Shown here: positions 12,661 to 26,160 of the stretch, piece after piece
How the letters are laid out: every line of letters starts with the position of its first letter
Position numbering within the stretch: the stretch's first letter is position 1
Origin: Rhipidocladum racemiflorum
Taxonomy: Eukaryota; Streptophyta; Magnoliopsida; Poales; Poaceae
NCBI GenBank assembly: GCA_036346355.1
Contig: CM070584.1
Span: 50,551,097-50,615,096 of the forward strand
Length of the DNA: 64,000 nucleotides
Direction of reading: 5' to 3'
Translations under genes and position numbers: made by a program
The notes under the pieces: model-generated
Databases searched by the model: none
Told to the model about the DNA's origin: nothing
The model's input: only the letters and a program-made list of their open reading frames with translations

Positions 12661-13075
12661 ATTGCTTGGGCACGTGATTCAAAATCTCGTTGAGATTTCA
12701 TTTATCTCGGTAGAAATTTCGTTCTCTGATCAGGATTGAAATCCTAAGTCTCAGCCTAAAAAAACTTTAAAAAATTTAAAATATTATAGTAACTTTCAAA
12801 ATCTCAGTGAGCCCTTAGCAATTTTGGTGGAGATCTCGGCGATTTCGACCGAAATCTCAGATATTTTGATCGGATTTCAATTTTTTGTGGTCTAAATTTG
12901 ATTGAATTTATGGCCAAGACTATCTACAAAAAAATTCTAAAATTTTACACATACTTTTAACTATTTTTTAAAATTTTAAAAGTTAACTGAGATCCCGATA
13001 ATTTTTACCGAAATCTCGCAACCCCCAACACGTCAATGAGAAGTCGGTTACTAGCATACGCATTGCGCGCCCTAT
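12661..13075. other. Intergenic repeat-like sequence
   Basis: Many variants of GAAATCTC/GAGATTTC are scattered here, which suggests an unclassified dispersed repeat. No gene is seen. Confidence 0.35.
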
Positions 13076-15184
13076 GGTACCTGGAATTTTTTATTTAATA
13101 TTTATTTTAAATCTTTCTTTCAAAAATAATCAATGAAAAAAAATTGCGAAAATAGGCTCCCGTCGCCTGGATATGGGGCGATCGCCCGAATATGGGGCGA
13201 TAGGGATCTAGATGCAAAAAATGCCGTCACCTGGACGTCCATGGCCATCAATGGTCGTCAGGGGACATATCGCCCTAGTATCGGGCGATAGGTACTGCAT
13301 CTAGGTCCCTATCGCCCGATTCTAGAGCGATAGTGAAAGTGCATCTAGGCCCCTTAATTTGGTTTTGTGTGATTAATGACAAACGATTAAAGAATCTAAC
13401 GTGTTTAACCAATCCATGAACAGGTGAAAGGTTCGAAAAGAGATCATCTATAGCCTTCGGGTACCCTCAAATTTTATAGAGTAAGAAAAACGGCATCTGC
13501 GATTGTAATTTCGATTTGTTGAGTCATAGGTTTGCCGTACTATTAAGAGGGGTGCATTGGTGTTGGTCTAGAGATGGTCACATTGCTCAAATGAATGTTG
13601 TTTAGCCTCTCTCAGCGTGCTTCAGTGTCCACACTCGCTTCGGAATGGAGTTGTTTTCTAGTTCCTATCGGATGTTCCGATGTCAGTTCGGACATTCCGA
13701 TTTCTCAGACATTCCGAAGTGTAGCTGTGCTTTAGTCCGTTGTGTGTTAATAGGTTCGGACATTTCGATGTGTGGTCATCGGATGTTCCGATGCTTTTTG
13801 GTTTTTAGTTTGGGAGCTCTCTGTTCTCTTCGGATGTTCCGATATTGGATATCGGAAGGTCCGATCTGTGCTGTCTTGTAAAGGGTGTTCTCTGTCGATT
13901 TTGGACTGTCCGAAGTTCTCACTTCGGAAGTTCCGAAGTAGTTGTTTTCCAGTTTGGGCGCTCTCTGTTTGTTTCGGATGTTCCGATATCTCAATCGGAC
14001 ATTCCGATGTGGACTTAGTTTGTTTAGTTGGGTTCCCTCTCTAGGTGTCATCGGATGTTCCGAAGTGAGATCAGACATTCCGATGCACATTGTTCTTGAC
14101 CGTTGGAAGCTTTCCAAGTCTGGTAGTTTGCACATATCGGATGTTCCGAAGTTTGTATCGGACATTCCGATGTGGGGCTGAGTGCGGGGGTAACGGCTAG
14201 TTTTGAACCAAAACTATAAATACCTCCCTCCCCCTCCTTTGGAGGGTTACACACTTACTTGGGCTGAACTCTTAAGTCTCTTGAGCACTTTCTAGAGCAA
14301 TCTTGAGCCATCCTCCTCCTTGATCTTAGGGATCATCTAGTGAGTGAGGCTTTGTTAAGTGTGGTTGTAAGATTAGAGCAAGGCTTTCATTCATCTTGAG
14401 CAAATAGAGAACCATTTCAAGATCAAGAATCAAGTGCATTCATTTCTCTTGGAGGTTGAAAGACTCTTAGACGGCTAAGCGTCGCTCACGAGCTCCCGAC
14501 GATTGTGGGACGCCGTGAGAAGTTTGTGAAGGCCGGCTCCGCCTCCGAAAGGAAAGGAACCAATAGTGAAACCAAGCCTCAAGTGTGACCGAGGTTTGGG
14601 AGGAAAGGGTTGGAAGAGACCCGGCTCTTTGGAGCCTCCTCAACGGAGACGTAGGATTCCCTCAAGAATCCGAACTCCGTGATCAAATCTTTGTCTCTCT
14701 ACTTGATTCACTCTTGCTCATTGTACCTGCTATTTTCTTTACCGTACTGTTACTAAGTTCTTGGATTACTCTTGTCACTTGTTGAACTCAGTAGGAGGTC
14801 CTCCTTTTAAAGGTCTATCGGACATTCCAAACAAATATCGGAAGTTCCGATTTAGTCGGAAGTTCCGATATTATACCGGAAGTTTCGATACTCTTTCCGC
14901 TGCAACGAATTTAGTTTTAATTTTAAATCGCCTATTCACCCCCCTCTAGGCATTGTTAACCTCTTTTCTGATAGGTACCTAAATGCAAAAAAAATTTAGC
15001 CGGCCGTTACTTCTAGCTGTTATGTCATCCCCCTATCGCTCTAATATAGGGCGATCGCCCGAATATGGGGTGACCGCGCCCTATATTTGGGTGACGGGAA
15101 CCCATTTTCGTAATATTTTTTTCTGTTGATTATTTTAAAAAAAGATTTAAAATAAATATTAAATAAAAATAAATTCCTGGTACC
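13076..15184. mobile_element. Long-TIR element split by a solo LTR
   Basis: The left arm (13076-13210) and right arm (15050-15184) are inverted copies. Both carry GGTACC(T/A)GGAATTT, then AT-rich 'TTTATTTAATATTTATTTTAAATC', then 'GGGCGATCGCCC'. Without the LTR at 13334-14969 and one copy of its duplication the element is about 468 bp. It is non-coding. No target duplication is visible at the outer ends. Confidence 0.65.
13334..14969 (+). mobile_element. Solo LTR, Sirevirus-type copia
   Basis: Starts TGAAAGTGCATCTAGGCCCC and ends near CCCCCCTCTAGGCATTG...CTTTTCT, the same start and end phrases as the full Sirevirus at 18829. It is flanked by the 5-bp duplication GATAG (13329-13333 and 14970-14974). 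The terminal CA has mutated to CT. No internal region is left, so this is a solo LTR produced by LTR-LTR recombination. It contains about 18 short imperfect palindromes of the form TCGGA-N3/4-TCCGA between 13667 and 14890. Confidence 0.85.
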
Positions 15185-15358
15185 TGCAGGATTTGCTTGA
15201 CAGAACTCTGAAGACAAGACTATATATTAGAATATCCTATCATTTTTTCTCTCGTGAATATTTGCAATAACCAAATGTTTATTTATAATTATAATATACT
15301 ACAAGTAATGCTAAGAATAAATATACTCATCCATACTTATTGATATTCAGTGAACGAA
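15185..15358. other. Intergenic spacer
   Basis: AT-rich; nothing recognised. Confidence 0.5.
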
Positions 15359-16923
15359 TGTAAGATCAAGGATAACCAACTAGAGGTGGGTGAATTGAAA
15401 GTTTTTTAAAATTCTCGGCTCTAATTGCAATAAATAAAGTAAGTAATGCTAGAATTGAGAATTTTGATAATCAAAGCCTAAAAACTCTAGGTTTATCTAA
15501 GTGAACCAACAACCTAATTATAAGCAAATTATATAATCTTAGAACAAATATCAACCACTAAATAAACTAAGAATATAAGTTGCACAAGTAATCAATAGAA
15601 AACAAACCACAAGAGAGATTGACACCAAGAATTTTTTTCGTGGTTTCGGAGATTTGCCGGTCTCCCCTAATCCATGTTGAGGAAGCTTGATCGAATCAAG
15701 CCAGCTCCTTGCGCAAATAAATCTTCCCTCGATCACTCGTGGTAGCTCTTCTCCGCTTCGGGTAGGCAAACTCCATGCCTTCACAACCAACCAAGCTTCC
15801 TCACAAGCTTCTTGAGGATATCATCAGTTCCTCACACCTCCAAACTGTCTAAGAGCTGGCAACCTCCAAGAAAATAGACTTGATGCTTGTATGAATGAGT
15901 GCTTCTAATGGCTCAATAAATGCAATGTACTCAATTTTCTCTCAACAACTCATAATTTTGATAATTGAATGCACAAAAGAGTAGAGAGTTGAAAGGGCTT
16001 AGAATGTATTCAATGTGATTACTAATCATGCCCTTAGTGCAGGTGTGGGGTATTTGTAACCCCTCACCAAAAAACTAGCCGTTAAAGACTTTTTCTATAA
16101 TTTAGAAGCCGAGTCCGTCACAACCGCCCTCTAAGGACTGGTAGTGCCGGCCAGAGCTCCAATGGCATATCTAGTGCATTTAATGCACTAGGTCAATGAC
16201 CGTCATTCACCTTCCCTAGGTCTGGCATCGCATTTTGAAATAGGGCAAAAACAGGCTCTTATAGAAAAAAAAAGGTACTGGGGTTATTGGGGCGGTACTA
16301 CCGCTATCCCAGCAGTACCGCTCCTACCCACTGGTAGTGTCGCTCAGGGTCAGGCACAAAAAGCATGCTTTCTGCTAAATAAGTACCGCCGTCTTTGGGG
16401 TGGTACTGCCGCTCACCCAGCAGTACCGCTCCTAAGGTGCAGTAGTGCCGGCCGCTGAGGGACGCCAAGAAGCTGTTTTCTGTTAAATATCTACCAACCT
16501 CTTGTGGGCGGTACTACCGCTCCTCCGGCAGTACCGCCCCTAAGGTGCCGGTAGTGCCGCTCTTTACTGAAAGGCATGATTTTGAAAGGGGATTTGAAGC
16601 AAAATGAATGAGCATGAGTTATCAAATTAATTGAGCCATTTGATTTACTCATTTTTTTTTCAATCTACTAATCAAGTCCTACTTAATAGTAAGGCACATA
16701 ATCTAGCAATCCGATTTCTCTCCAAACACCGAGATCGGCAAAATGCTATATAAAGGTCCTTAATTCTTTTATACCTTGATCTTGAGCTTGACTTCAAACA
16801 TGGTCTCATGGCTTGCTTTTCATTATCCTTTGATAAGGACCAATCACCTTTTGCACACTCAAAGAAAAATGTTAGTCCACAAATATTGATTATCATTAAT
16901 TACTAAAACCATGCAAAATTTGG
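15359..16923 (-). mobile_element. Sirevirus-type LTR (minus strand), left copy, truncated
   Basis: The plus strand begins TGTAAGATCAAGGATAACC, the complement of a Sirevirus LTR end, after the 5 bases ACGAA (15354-15358). It carries palindromes of the type GGCGGTACTACCGC / CAGTACCGC at 16290-16560. The last about 16 bases of the LTR (GGGCCTAGATGCTTCA in the other copy) are missing because the sequence switches to the gypsy LTR at 16924. Confidence 0.8.
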
Positions 16924-18828
16924 TGTCAGACCCGGAAGTAATACCTCCGAACCCTATGTGTAAAACACACTGATTCAGGATTGAGTTAGTGTACACAATA
17001 AACAAAGTTGATAATACAACACATCAAATGTACCTTTATTCAATAACTGACATAGTCTTTTACAATAATATTAGCTTATAGACCAAATAAAAGTAAAGCG
17101 GTGGAATAAGATAAACTAAAATAAAACCCAATAGATTTGCCACTAGTAATCGACAGGGGTAGCGGTCCTAGTTATCTTGGCCCTCTCCATCATAGAATTC
17201 CTCCTCTGAATCAATAGAGTAAGCAGGGGTGAGTACAAAAGTACTCTGCAAGTCACACAGGAAATGCAGTAATAATGTAAAGGATACAATGGAAGGTTGT
17301 ATGGTTCTTTTAGTGTCAAGCACCAATTTCACAAATATTCTAAGTATATTTCTAAATGCACAATTTCTTTTAAATAGAAGAATCCTAATTTTCAATATTT
17401 TCTGGATTCAGGAATCACTCCTATAACCAACTCAGGAATCTCTCCCGGAACTTAACCCAAATTTACCATGATGAAACCCACTCTATCCCCATCAAACACT
17501 ATTTCAAAACCACTTCTAGAAACATTAAGATCTAATCTGTGAAAGACCAGCTTGGCATACATGGATATCCAGGTCTGTCGCATACCAAACATGTAGTAGT
17601 ACGATAACGCCTTATATTCAGCAACTCACCGATCGGTCCTTAATTGATTAGGCGAGCTTTCACAACCCAAGAAACCACCACACTAGCCTGTCTCACCCAA
17701 TCTAAATCGTATTTTCAATTTTATCATGATATGACATAAAAGTTCATGGCACACTTTTGAATAATCCTCAAATCATAATTCTCAATTTCAATAAAAACAT
17801 CTTTGGCACAAATTCCCAAAAATAAACTAAGTTCAGGTCTAAGCAAGACTAAGCATGTCCTAAATATTTTGATAGTCATCATACATCATAAACATAACCT
17901 AGGGTTACAATGGCAAAAGGAATTCAATTATCAAATGTGGCTTTAACAATCATGACATAACTATTTGATTTAAAACTAGGATTAAAATACAATTATAGAA
18001 ACTAGGCATGCAACAATTCAAATTCAATATAGCATTTCAAAGATTGGGCTCAACATGGTCAAGAATGTGTAATTTGCCTTGGAAAAGTCCTTGTTCTGGT
18101 TTTAGACCTTACTCTTGAGCCCACACTTCACTCTCATACACTCCCGGTGTTTCAACATCTACGCGAATCGAAAAGAATTACAAATAAATATCAATAATAG
18201 AGAGAAAATAAACCCCAAAAATCAAACAAAATTCACCATCAAGTAGAGCTCAATTTTATAAACTTTTAGGCTCTAGGATCACCTTAATCGTAGCTCGTAT
18301 GAGTGAGAATGAGCTCTTGAAAGTTTGAAATAAAAAGAAAAGAACAAACTTTAATTATTTGAATTATTTTTCTATTAAAAAGTCAAATAATTACATCATT
18401 GCTGACGTCATCCTCTATTTTCTTTTTGATCGAATTAAATTTTTAAAAGAAAATCAATTTACGATGTCATGCTGACATCATAACCCTAATTTAATGAGAA
18501 ATAAATAAATCTAAAAATCACTATTTGACTAACGGTGGACCCGATCCATGGATCAGGGCTGGTCTACAATGGGCGCAATCCACTGGGAGGTTTACCGGCG
18601 CTTGCTGATGCACGGGGTGACGCTAGCGCGGACACGCGACGAGGCGCGGAGGGTGACACGCGGCGAAGATACGGCGGTTCACGTTAGATCCGACGGCCTA
18701 GCTTCGACGAGGAACGGCGGTGAGGCTACGCGGCAGCGCCATGCCGGAGGCGGGATAGACGACCATGGAGACGGCGATACCTCATCGGATCTTACTCGGA
18801 GAGGCACGAATCTGGTACGGCGTAACAT

Positions 18829-20273
18829 TGAAAGCATCTAGGCCCCCTAATAATTTGTTTAAATTATTTGTTGGGTTTTGGTGCTTGATGATCAACTAAA
18901 TCAGTCTTATCAGATTTCTTCAGAAAAGAGGATCAAGATTAAGGTTTCATTATTCTTAGTCCTTTAGCTCATAAGTCTTTTCAAGTCTTTTTAGATAAGT
19001 CTTTTCGGGTTTCAACTGTACTATAAAGAGGGACTATGCACAAGTTCAATTCTTGGTTCCTAGGATTTCTGTTTAAAATCTATTTGGGGCTTAAGTTAAA
19101 TCATTTCAGATTCCTTTAATAAACCTTGTTTGAGTTCATATCCTTTTCAAATCAAACTCTAACTGAACTCAAACCGAGCGTTTCCCTTTTACAACGGACC
19201 AAGTTTTTGGAGTGCATTTGCGGTTGTGTTTTCCTTGAAAATCTATCAAGTACTTTTAAGCTACAACGGACCAAAAGCTTCCATTTACAAATGCACCACC
19301 TTTTGGGTCCGTTGTAAACATTAAACTTCTTGGTTTCTCGTGTTCAATCCAATTCCTTTGTTGATGTATAACTTGAAGCTCTCCTTCCGCGACGGACCAA
19401 GTTTTTGGGTCCGTTGTAAACTTGTTCTTAAAACTCTCCCAACGGACCAGCATTTGCTCAAAGCATGTGTACGACGGACCAACTTTCTTGGTCCGACGTA
19501 AATGCCTTTTTCGCTGGTTTGGGTCCGTAGTTCTTTGAGCCTCTTGCATATTTTTGTCAAACCTTGTCAGATACAATCATTTCGTGTTGTCACTTCAGTC
19601 TGACATTGGCAAACGGCTACCTGTTGCAAATAACGGCTATTTGCTTCCTGTAGCCTATTTAAACAGTTCAGAGGCTCTTCCAAAATAGAACTTTTGCCAT
19701 CTCTTGACATCTAGCATCCGAAAGCCAAAATTCCAAAAAGAGATCAAGCTCCATTCTGAAAAACAAAATCCTACACTCTTACAGCTCCCAGTAAAGTCTA
19801 GTTTCAGTTGTTTCTAGTGAACCAAGAGACAGGGCTTGTGGATGGTCTATTACTCTTGGAACTAGCTGTTCCTAGACGGTTTGCTGGTGATTTTAGTGCG
19901 ACCTGTCCAACTGTGTTTGTGGAAGGCCACTATTATTGTGAAGAGGTTTTGACTCACCTCACCAAAGTGGTAAATTGAGTTACAATAGTGAAAAATCCAG
20001 ATCGCCTCTGTGAGTTCTTGGAGGAGAAATACTTCTGAGGAAGTGCTCTAACGGGGTCGTAGGAGATTTCTCTCTGAACCTCGGTGAAAAATCTCTTGTC
20101 TCTGTGTGATAGTTTGTCTTTTCTTGTTCTCACTATTGCTTAAGTTGTTCTTAGTCTGTTGGTGCTTTTACGTGTGTTTGCTTAGATCTTATCTTTAAAC
20201 TGTTTAGTCTGTCTGGTTTAATTTGTTTAAAATTGCCTATTCACCCCCCCTCTAGGCCTTACCGATCCTTTCA
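18829..20273 (+). repeat. 5' LTR of the 12-kb Sirevirus
   Basis: Begins TGAAAGCATCTAGG and ends GATCCTTTCA. From 19190 to 19520 it holds a series of short inverted motifs, ACGGACCAA and TTGGGTCCGT, capable of forming hairpins; these are probable cis-regulatory palindromes of this lineage. A U5-like end with CCTATTCACCCCCCC is present. Confidence 0.9.
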
Positions 20274-20275
20274 AG

Positions 20276-20287
20276 TGGTATCAGAGC
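20276..20287 (+). promoter_or_regulatory. Primer binding site
   Basis: TGGTATCAGAGC lies two bases after the 5' LTR. This is the usual copia/Sirevirus site complementary to the 3' end of initiator methionyl-tRNA. Confidence 0.85.
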
Positions 20288-20323
20288 AGGTTTTACCCTG
20301 TTCAAGCTTAATCGACTTGGGTA

Positions 20324-22555
20324 ATGGCCGAGGAAATGGGTCTGCTCTTTGTTAGTGTAGGAAGGGTTCCTGTTTTCGATGGCTCAAATTATGCTTATTG
20401 GAAAATTCGCATGAGATGTTATCTTGAGGCTGTCGGCTATGACGTTTGGAGAGTGACAGAAAAACCTTTACCTCCACGCGTCATACGATGGACCAGTCCT
20501 CTTCCTCGTAACCCACTCTGGAGAAATTAAAAACATGCAATATGATGCTCAGGCTAGAAATGCTATATTCTCCTGTCTTAGCATAGAAGTTTTTGATAGA
20601 GTGAGTAATTTGTCTACTGCTTATGATATTTGGACCACTCTACAAGAAATTCATGAAGGTACCTCTGATGTGAAAGAAGAAAAATATTTTGTTGTTAGAG
20701 AAAAGTTTGATCAGTTCAAAATGCTTCCTCGGGAAAATGCCAATGATATGTTTTCTAGACTTAATCCTATTATCAATGAACTTAAAGGTCTTGGTACTAA
20801 GGTTGATGATGTGGAAGTTTGCAGGAAAATGATAAGGGTGCTGCCACGTGCTTATCACAGCTTGATAACTTATCTATCAAACAGTGGAGATCTAAAAAAA
20901 TTGACACCTACTGAGTTACTAGGAAAGATTTCTGCACACGAACTTACTTTGGCTGAAGAAGATGCACCCAAGAAGAAATCTATTGCTCTCAAAGCCAAGG
21001 ATAAGGTGGAAGAGTCATCGAGTGAAGAAGATGATGCTTCAAGCTGTAATGAAGACGAAGATGTCAGGAAACTGGCCTTGCTTATGAGATCTGCAAACAA
21101 AATCATGAGAAGAGTTAATGCCAGAGACAGAGGGAAGGTATATAATCATTTTTCAAAGAAAAACCCTTTTTCGAATATTACCTGTTTTGAATGCAATGAA
21201 AAGGGACACATAGCTGCACGATGTCCAAACAAGAGCAAGAAGAAGGGCAAGGGCAAGGGCAAAAATGAAGAAACCGAAGAAAATGCCTACAACAGTCACA
21301 AAAAGTTTCATCACAGAAAGAAGTTCTCCAAGAAACATTGGAGAAAGGGAAAGAAGGAGGCACATATTGGTGAATGGGTCTCAGATGAAGAAAGTTCAAG
21401 TGATGAATCCTCTTCTTCCTCCTCTGATGATGAAGATGGTTCAAGGTCTAAGGGGTTACTGGGTGGCGTTGGATGAATCTACTCCACCCTCACCTTCTCT
21501 GTCTGTTTGTCTTATGGCAAGAGGTGATGAGGACAAGGTAAATGATTCTCCTTCTTATGATGAGCTAGTGGAGATCATTAAAGAGCTTAATGATGCCTTG
21601 TGTGCTAAAACTTCTAAGGATAAATCTCTTAAGAAAACTATTGCCATTTTAAATGATGATAATGACTTGCTTGTCTCTAAGGTCAAGATTCTTGAATCTA
21701 AGTATGAAGAAGTGAAAAACAAGTTTTACTTGTTTAGAGACTAGTCATAATGAGCTCAATGTTGTTCATGATAATCTCACTCTTACTCATAATGATCTTG
21801 TCATCAATCATGATTTACTTACAATTGCTCATGATTTCTTGAATGCAACTCATGTATTACTTATTAAGACTCATGATGACTTGCTTGTCAAACATTGTGA
21901 ACTAGAAATGAGTAAGGAATTAACTACAAGCAAATCAAAGAATGTTTCCACTCATGATAAATCTATTACCTGTGATTTGACTTGTGATGAAATTCATATT
22001 GCTAGCTCTTCCTGCATGCTTAATGACAGTCATAGAAATGACTTGTGTACTGAAAGTCTCATGTTGGAAAATCAAGAACTAAGGTCAAAAGTTGCTAAAT
22101 TTGACAAAGGTCTTGAAAAATGCTTTCTCGGAAGTGTCACTCTTGATAAAATTCTTGGAGAGCAAAAAGTCACCTTGGGCAAAAGAGGCATTGGATATAA
22201 AACAGATAATATGCCCAAAAAGGATTATTTGCCAAAATCCAAGATAAATTTTGTCAAGAAAAGCACTAAGTGCTGCTACTGTCATAGATTTGACCACAGT
22301 TCAAATGTATGCATGTATGCAAGCACGCCAGAAACAAAGGCCAAAAGAAACTGCATGGTTGATGCTCACTACATGTTGTTTAAAGATTTCAGGGGAAAAA
22401 TGAATGTGAAATTTGTCGGCCCCTCTAATCTTGATAGAAAGCTTAAAGCTGTTTGGGTGCCCAAATCTTTGCTTATTAATCCTTTTGGCCCCAAAATTGT
22501 TGAAACTAACATCCATGGACCCAAAAGCATTTGGGTACCTAAAATCAAGAAATGA
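20324..22555 (+). pseudogene. Sirevirus gag (frameshifted)
   Basis: The reading starts at 20324 (Met-Ala-Glu-Glu) and breaks near 20530, resumes 20535-21476, breaks again, and continues in other frames to 22555. The 20535-21476 part is a 313-residue gag core with a CCHC zinc knuckle (C-F-E-C-N-E-K-G-H-I-A-A-R-C) near 21183 and a Lys-rich, Ser/Asp-rich tail. 21839-22555 is a coiled-coil-like stretch ending in a second, CCHC-like knuckle (C-C-Y-C-H...H...C) near 22270. Gag packages retrotransposon RNA in cytoplasmic particles. At least two frameshifts break it. Confidence 0.85.
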
Positions 22556-25500
22556 TTCTGTTTATTCAGGTGAACTACAAGAGTGGTGGTCATCACGGGT
22601 AATTGACAGTGGATGCACTCAACACATGACCGGCTCATCAAGAATGTTCACCTCAGTTGAAAAAGAAAGTAATTCAAGTCACAAAATTACTTTTGGTGAT
22701 AATAGTAGAAGAAAGGTAAAGGGAAATGGTAAGATTGCCATCTCTAATGATTATTCAATTGATAATGTGCTTCTTGTTGATTCCTGAATTTCAATCTTTT
22801 ATCGGTTGCTCAAATTGTGTGATCTTGGTTTCCATTGTACCTTTTCTCTTGATGGAGTAACTTGTTTTTGACAAAAATGAAAAGCTTATCTTCAGAGGTT
22901 TTAGATTTCAAAATCTTTATCTAGTTGATTTCAACTCTAACTCCTCATGCATCTCGACTTGTCTGTTGGCAAAAGCCTCTCTTGGTTGGCTTTGGCATAG
23001 ACGTCTTGGGCATGTAGGCATGTCTAATTTGAAGAAGCTTTTTAAAAATGAGTTAGTGGTGGGCTTGAAAGATGTAAAATTCGAAAAGGATAGATTGTGC
23101 AGTGCTTGTCAAGCCGGTAAGCAAGTTGCAAATTCTCATCCTACTAAAAATATCTTGTCCACCACTAGACCTCTAGAGCTGCTGCATATGGATGTGTTTG
23201 GCCCAACCTCTTATGCCAGTCTAGGTGGTAACTCATCTTGTTTAGTCATTGTGGATGACTTCTCTCGGTTCACTTGGGTATTCTTTTTACCTAATAAAAG
23301 TGAAGTTGGAAAAATCTTTAAAAATTTTGCAAAAAGGGCTCAAAATGAATTTGATTGCCCCATCAAGAAAATCAGGAGTGACAATGGAACTGAGTTTGTT
23401 AATACTAATGTCATTGATTTTTGTGTTGAGCTAGGAATAAAACATGAGCTGTCGACTACTTATACTCCTCAACAAAATGGTGTAGTAGAAAGAAAAGCAG
23501 AACACTTATTGAAATGGCAAGAACCATGTTGGATGAATATGGAACACCGTGACGCTTTTTGGGCTGAAGCAATCAACATGACTTGTCATGCAATCAATAG
23601 ACTCTATCTACATCGACTACTCAAGAAAACCTCTTACAGTGCTGGTTGGAAGAAAACCAAATGTTACTTACTTTCGTGTGTTCGGTGCAAGGTCTACATC
23701 TACAAAAAGAGAACACACCTAGGTAAATTTCAGAAAGGTGTGACTCAGGTATTATGCTAGGTTATTCTTCCAAATCTAAAGCCTATAGAGTTTTTAATAA
23801 TTCAACCTGGTTTGGTTGAAGAAACCTATGATGTAAAATTCGATGAATCTAATGGCTCACAAGGTGAGCATGAGAATTTAGCCGATGCGGTGAAGATGCC
23901 TTGATGGAAGCAATGAAGAAAATGGAAGTTGGTGAAGTAAAACCTAGAGAAGATAATGATGAGAAACCAACAACTTCCATGATGCCTCAAAATGGATCAC
24001 TACAAGAAGAAGATGAGAAGAATCAAGAAGGATTAAACTTGATTAAGAGTCATCATACTATTGCCAAAGACCACCCGTGGATCAAATAATTGGGGATTTC
24101 GGTAAGGGTGTTCAAACTCGATCTAGACAAGCTTCCTTTTGTGAACATTACTCTTTTGTTTCTTGTGTTGAACCCAGAACTATAGATGAAGCTTTGGATG
24201 ATCTTGTTGGATTATTGCCATGGAAGAAGAGCTTAATAGCTTCAAGAGAAATAAAGTATGGGATTTGGTGGAACGTCCAAAAGATCAAAATGTCATAGGA
24301 ACAAAGTGGGTTTTCAGAAACAAGCAAGATGAAAATGGAATTGTCACTCGAAACAAAGCAAGATTAGTGGCACAAGGTTTTACTCAAGTAGAAGGACTGG
24401 ATTATGGAGAAACTTATGCTCCTGTTGCTCGACTTGAAGCTATACGGTTCCTTCTAGCTTTTGCATGTCATTTTAATATAACTTTATTTCAAATGGATGT
24501 AAAGAGTGCTTTTCTTAATGGAATCATTGAAGAAACTGTTTTTGTTGAGCAACCTCCTGGTTTTGAAGACTTAAAATATCCAAATCATGTATTTAAGTTA
24601 TCTAAGGCTCTCTATGGTTTAAAACAAGCCCCAAGGGCATGGTATGAGAGACTTAGGAAATTTCTACTAGAAAAGAATTTCAAAATTGGGAAAGTTGACC
24701 CAACACTCTTTTAAAAGACTTCAATGGTGCATTAATGATTTGCCAAATCTATGTTGATGATATAATCTTTGGTTGTACTAATCACTCTCTTTGCAAGGAA
24801 TTCAGTGATTTGATGGCAAAGGAATTCGAGATGTCAATGATAGGGGAACTTACATTCTTCCTTGGATTTCAAATCAAGCAATTAAAAGGGAACTTTCATA
24901 TCACAAGAAAAATACATCAAGGATCTCCTTAAACGCTTCAAATTGGATGAATGCAAGCCACTCAAGACACCTATGGCAACAAACACACATCTTGATCAAG
25001 ATATAGGAGGTAAGTCTGTTGACCAAAAACTCTTTAGATCCATGATTGGATCTTTACTCTACTTGACAATGACATCTAGGCCTCGATATCATGTTTAGTG
25101 TCTGTATGTGTGCTAGATTTGATCTGCTCCTAAAGAAGTACATCTTAGTGCCGTAAAAAGAATTTTTAGATATTTAAAGCACACTTCAACTATAGGCTTG
25201 TGGTACCCTAAGGGTGCTTCTTTCAATCTAATTGGCTACTCAGATTCTCGATTATCTTTGGATGCAAAATAGATCGAAAAAGCACCTCTGGAGGTTGTCA
25301 CCGCTTGGAAGGTCTTTAGTATCTTGGTGCTCTAAAAAGCAAAACTCAGAGCAATCGCTTCATCGCCGAGGCTGAATATGTGGTCGCGGTAGTTGTTGTG
25401 CTCAGATTTTATTCATCAAACAAACCTTTCTTGATTACGGCATTAAGTTTGAAAATGTACCTCTTCTCTGTGATAATGAAAGTGCGATTGAAAATAGCAA

Positions 25501-25705
25501 ACAATCGGTCCAAAGACTCACGAACTAAGCATATTGAGATCCGACATCACTTCATCGAGATCATGTTGGCAAAAAGGACATTATGCTTAGTTATGTTAGA
25601 ACTGATGACCAATTGGCTGATATTTTCACCAAACCTTTAGATGAAGCCAGATTTTCAAGATTGAGAAATGAATTGAATATTATTGATCTTTCTAATGTTG
25701 TTTAA
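22556..25705 (+). pseudogene. Sirevirus pol: protease, integrase, RT, RNase H (broken)
   Basis: Domains appear in copia order. Protease active-site Asp-Ser-Gly is at about 22602. The pre-integrase/HHCC zinc finger (HRRLGH...CSACQAGK) is at 22990-23125, and the integrase core with D..D..E residues (HMDVFGP, RSDNGTEF, QQNGVVER) at 23185-23495. RT runs 24220-24930 with WVFRNKQDENG, QMDVKSAFLNG and the catalytic YVDD at 24748-24759. RNase H with TSRP, KHIEIRHHF and TDDQLADIFTKPL motifs runs 25075-25660. Several frameshifts and stops separate the pieces. The RNase H portion shows CAG/CTG-type alterations (see findings). Confidence 0.88.
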
Positions 25706-26019
25706 AGCTTGACTTCTTATTTGAACTATTTGCTGTTGATTTACCTTGCAAGTTTTTCTGAGTTTTAACATTAAGGGGAGTCAAGAATGTTTCCCAATAC
25801 ATCTCTTGTCACCTACTTATGTTAACAAAAATAAGTAGTCTTGATGCAAGTAAATTGTTTTTAAAAATAAAAATTTATTATTTCAACTACTTAAAAAAAA
25901 AAAAAATAGCTAGCCTCTCAAAGACATGAGTTCTCTTTATCAAGCTTGAATTTGTCTATAATCCCGCTTAAAAGAGTGGAACTCATACAAATTAAGAATT
26001 CTAAAAGTTCTTCAATTTC

Positions 26020-26160
26020 CTTTTTGCAAGTTCACAACGGACTCAAGGATTAACAGTGGGTTTTCCATCTCTGACAGACCACTCTTGCTCGGAACACATT
26101 CACGACAGACTAAAGAAAGTCGATCCGTTGTAAATGTCCTTCTTGCAAAACTGGTCGGCG
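26020..26160. repeat. LTR-like palindrome motifs downstream of pol
   Basis: The sequence between pol and the extra region contains CACAACGGACTCAAGG, GACAGACCACTC, CGACAGACTAAAG and GATCCGTTGTAAATG. These resemble the ACGGACC/GGTCCGT palindromes of the LTRs of the same element but are degenerate. This suggests that the same motif set also exists internally. Confidence 0.4.

Noticed and set aside
18548..18841. 97-residue frame near the Sirevirus insertion
   Set aside because: Part of the gypsy LTR GC-rich segment; it crosses the target duplication into the Sirevirus LTR.
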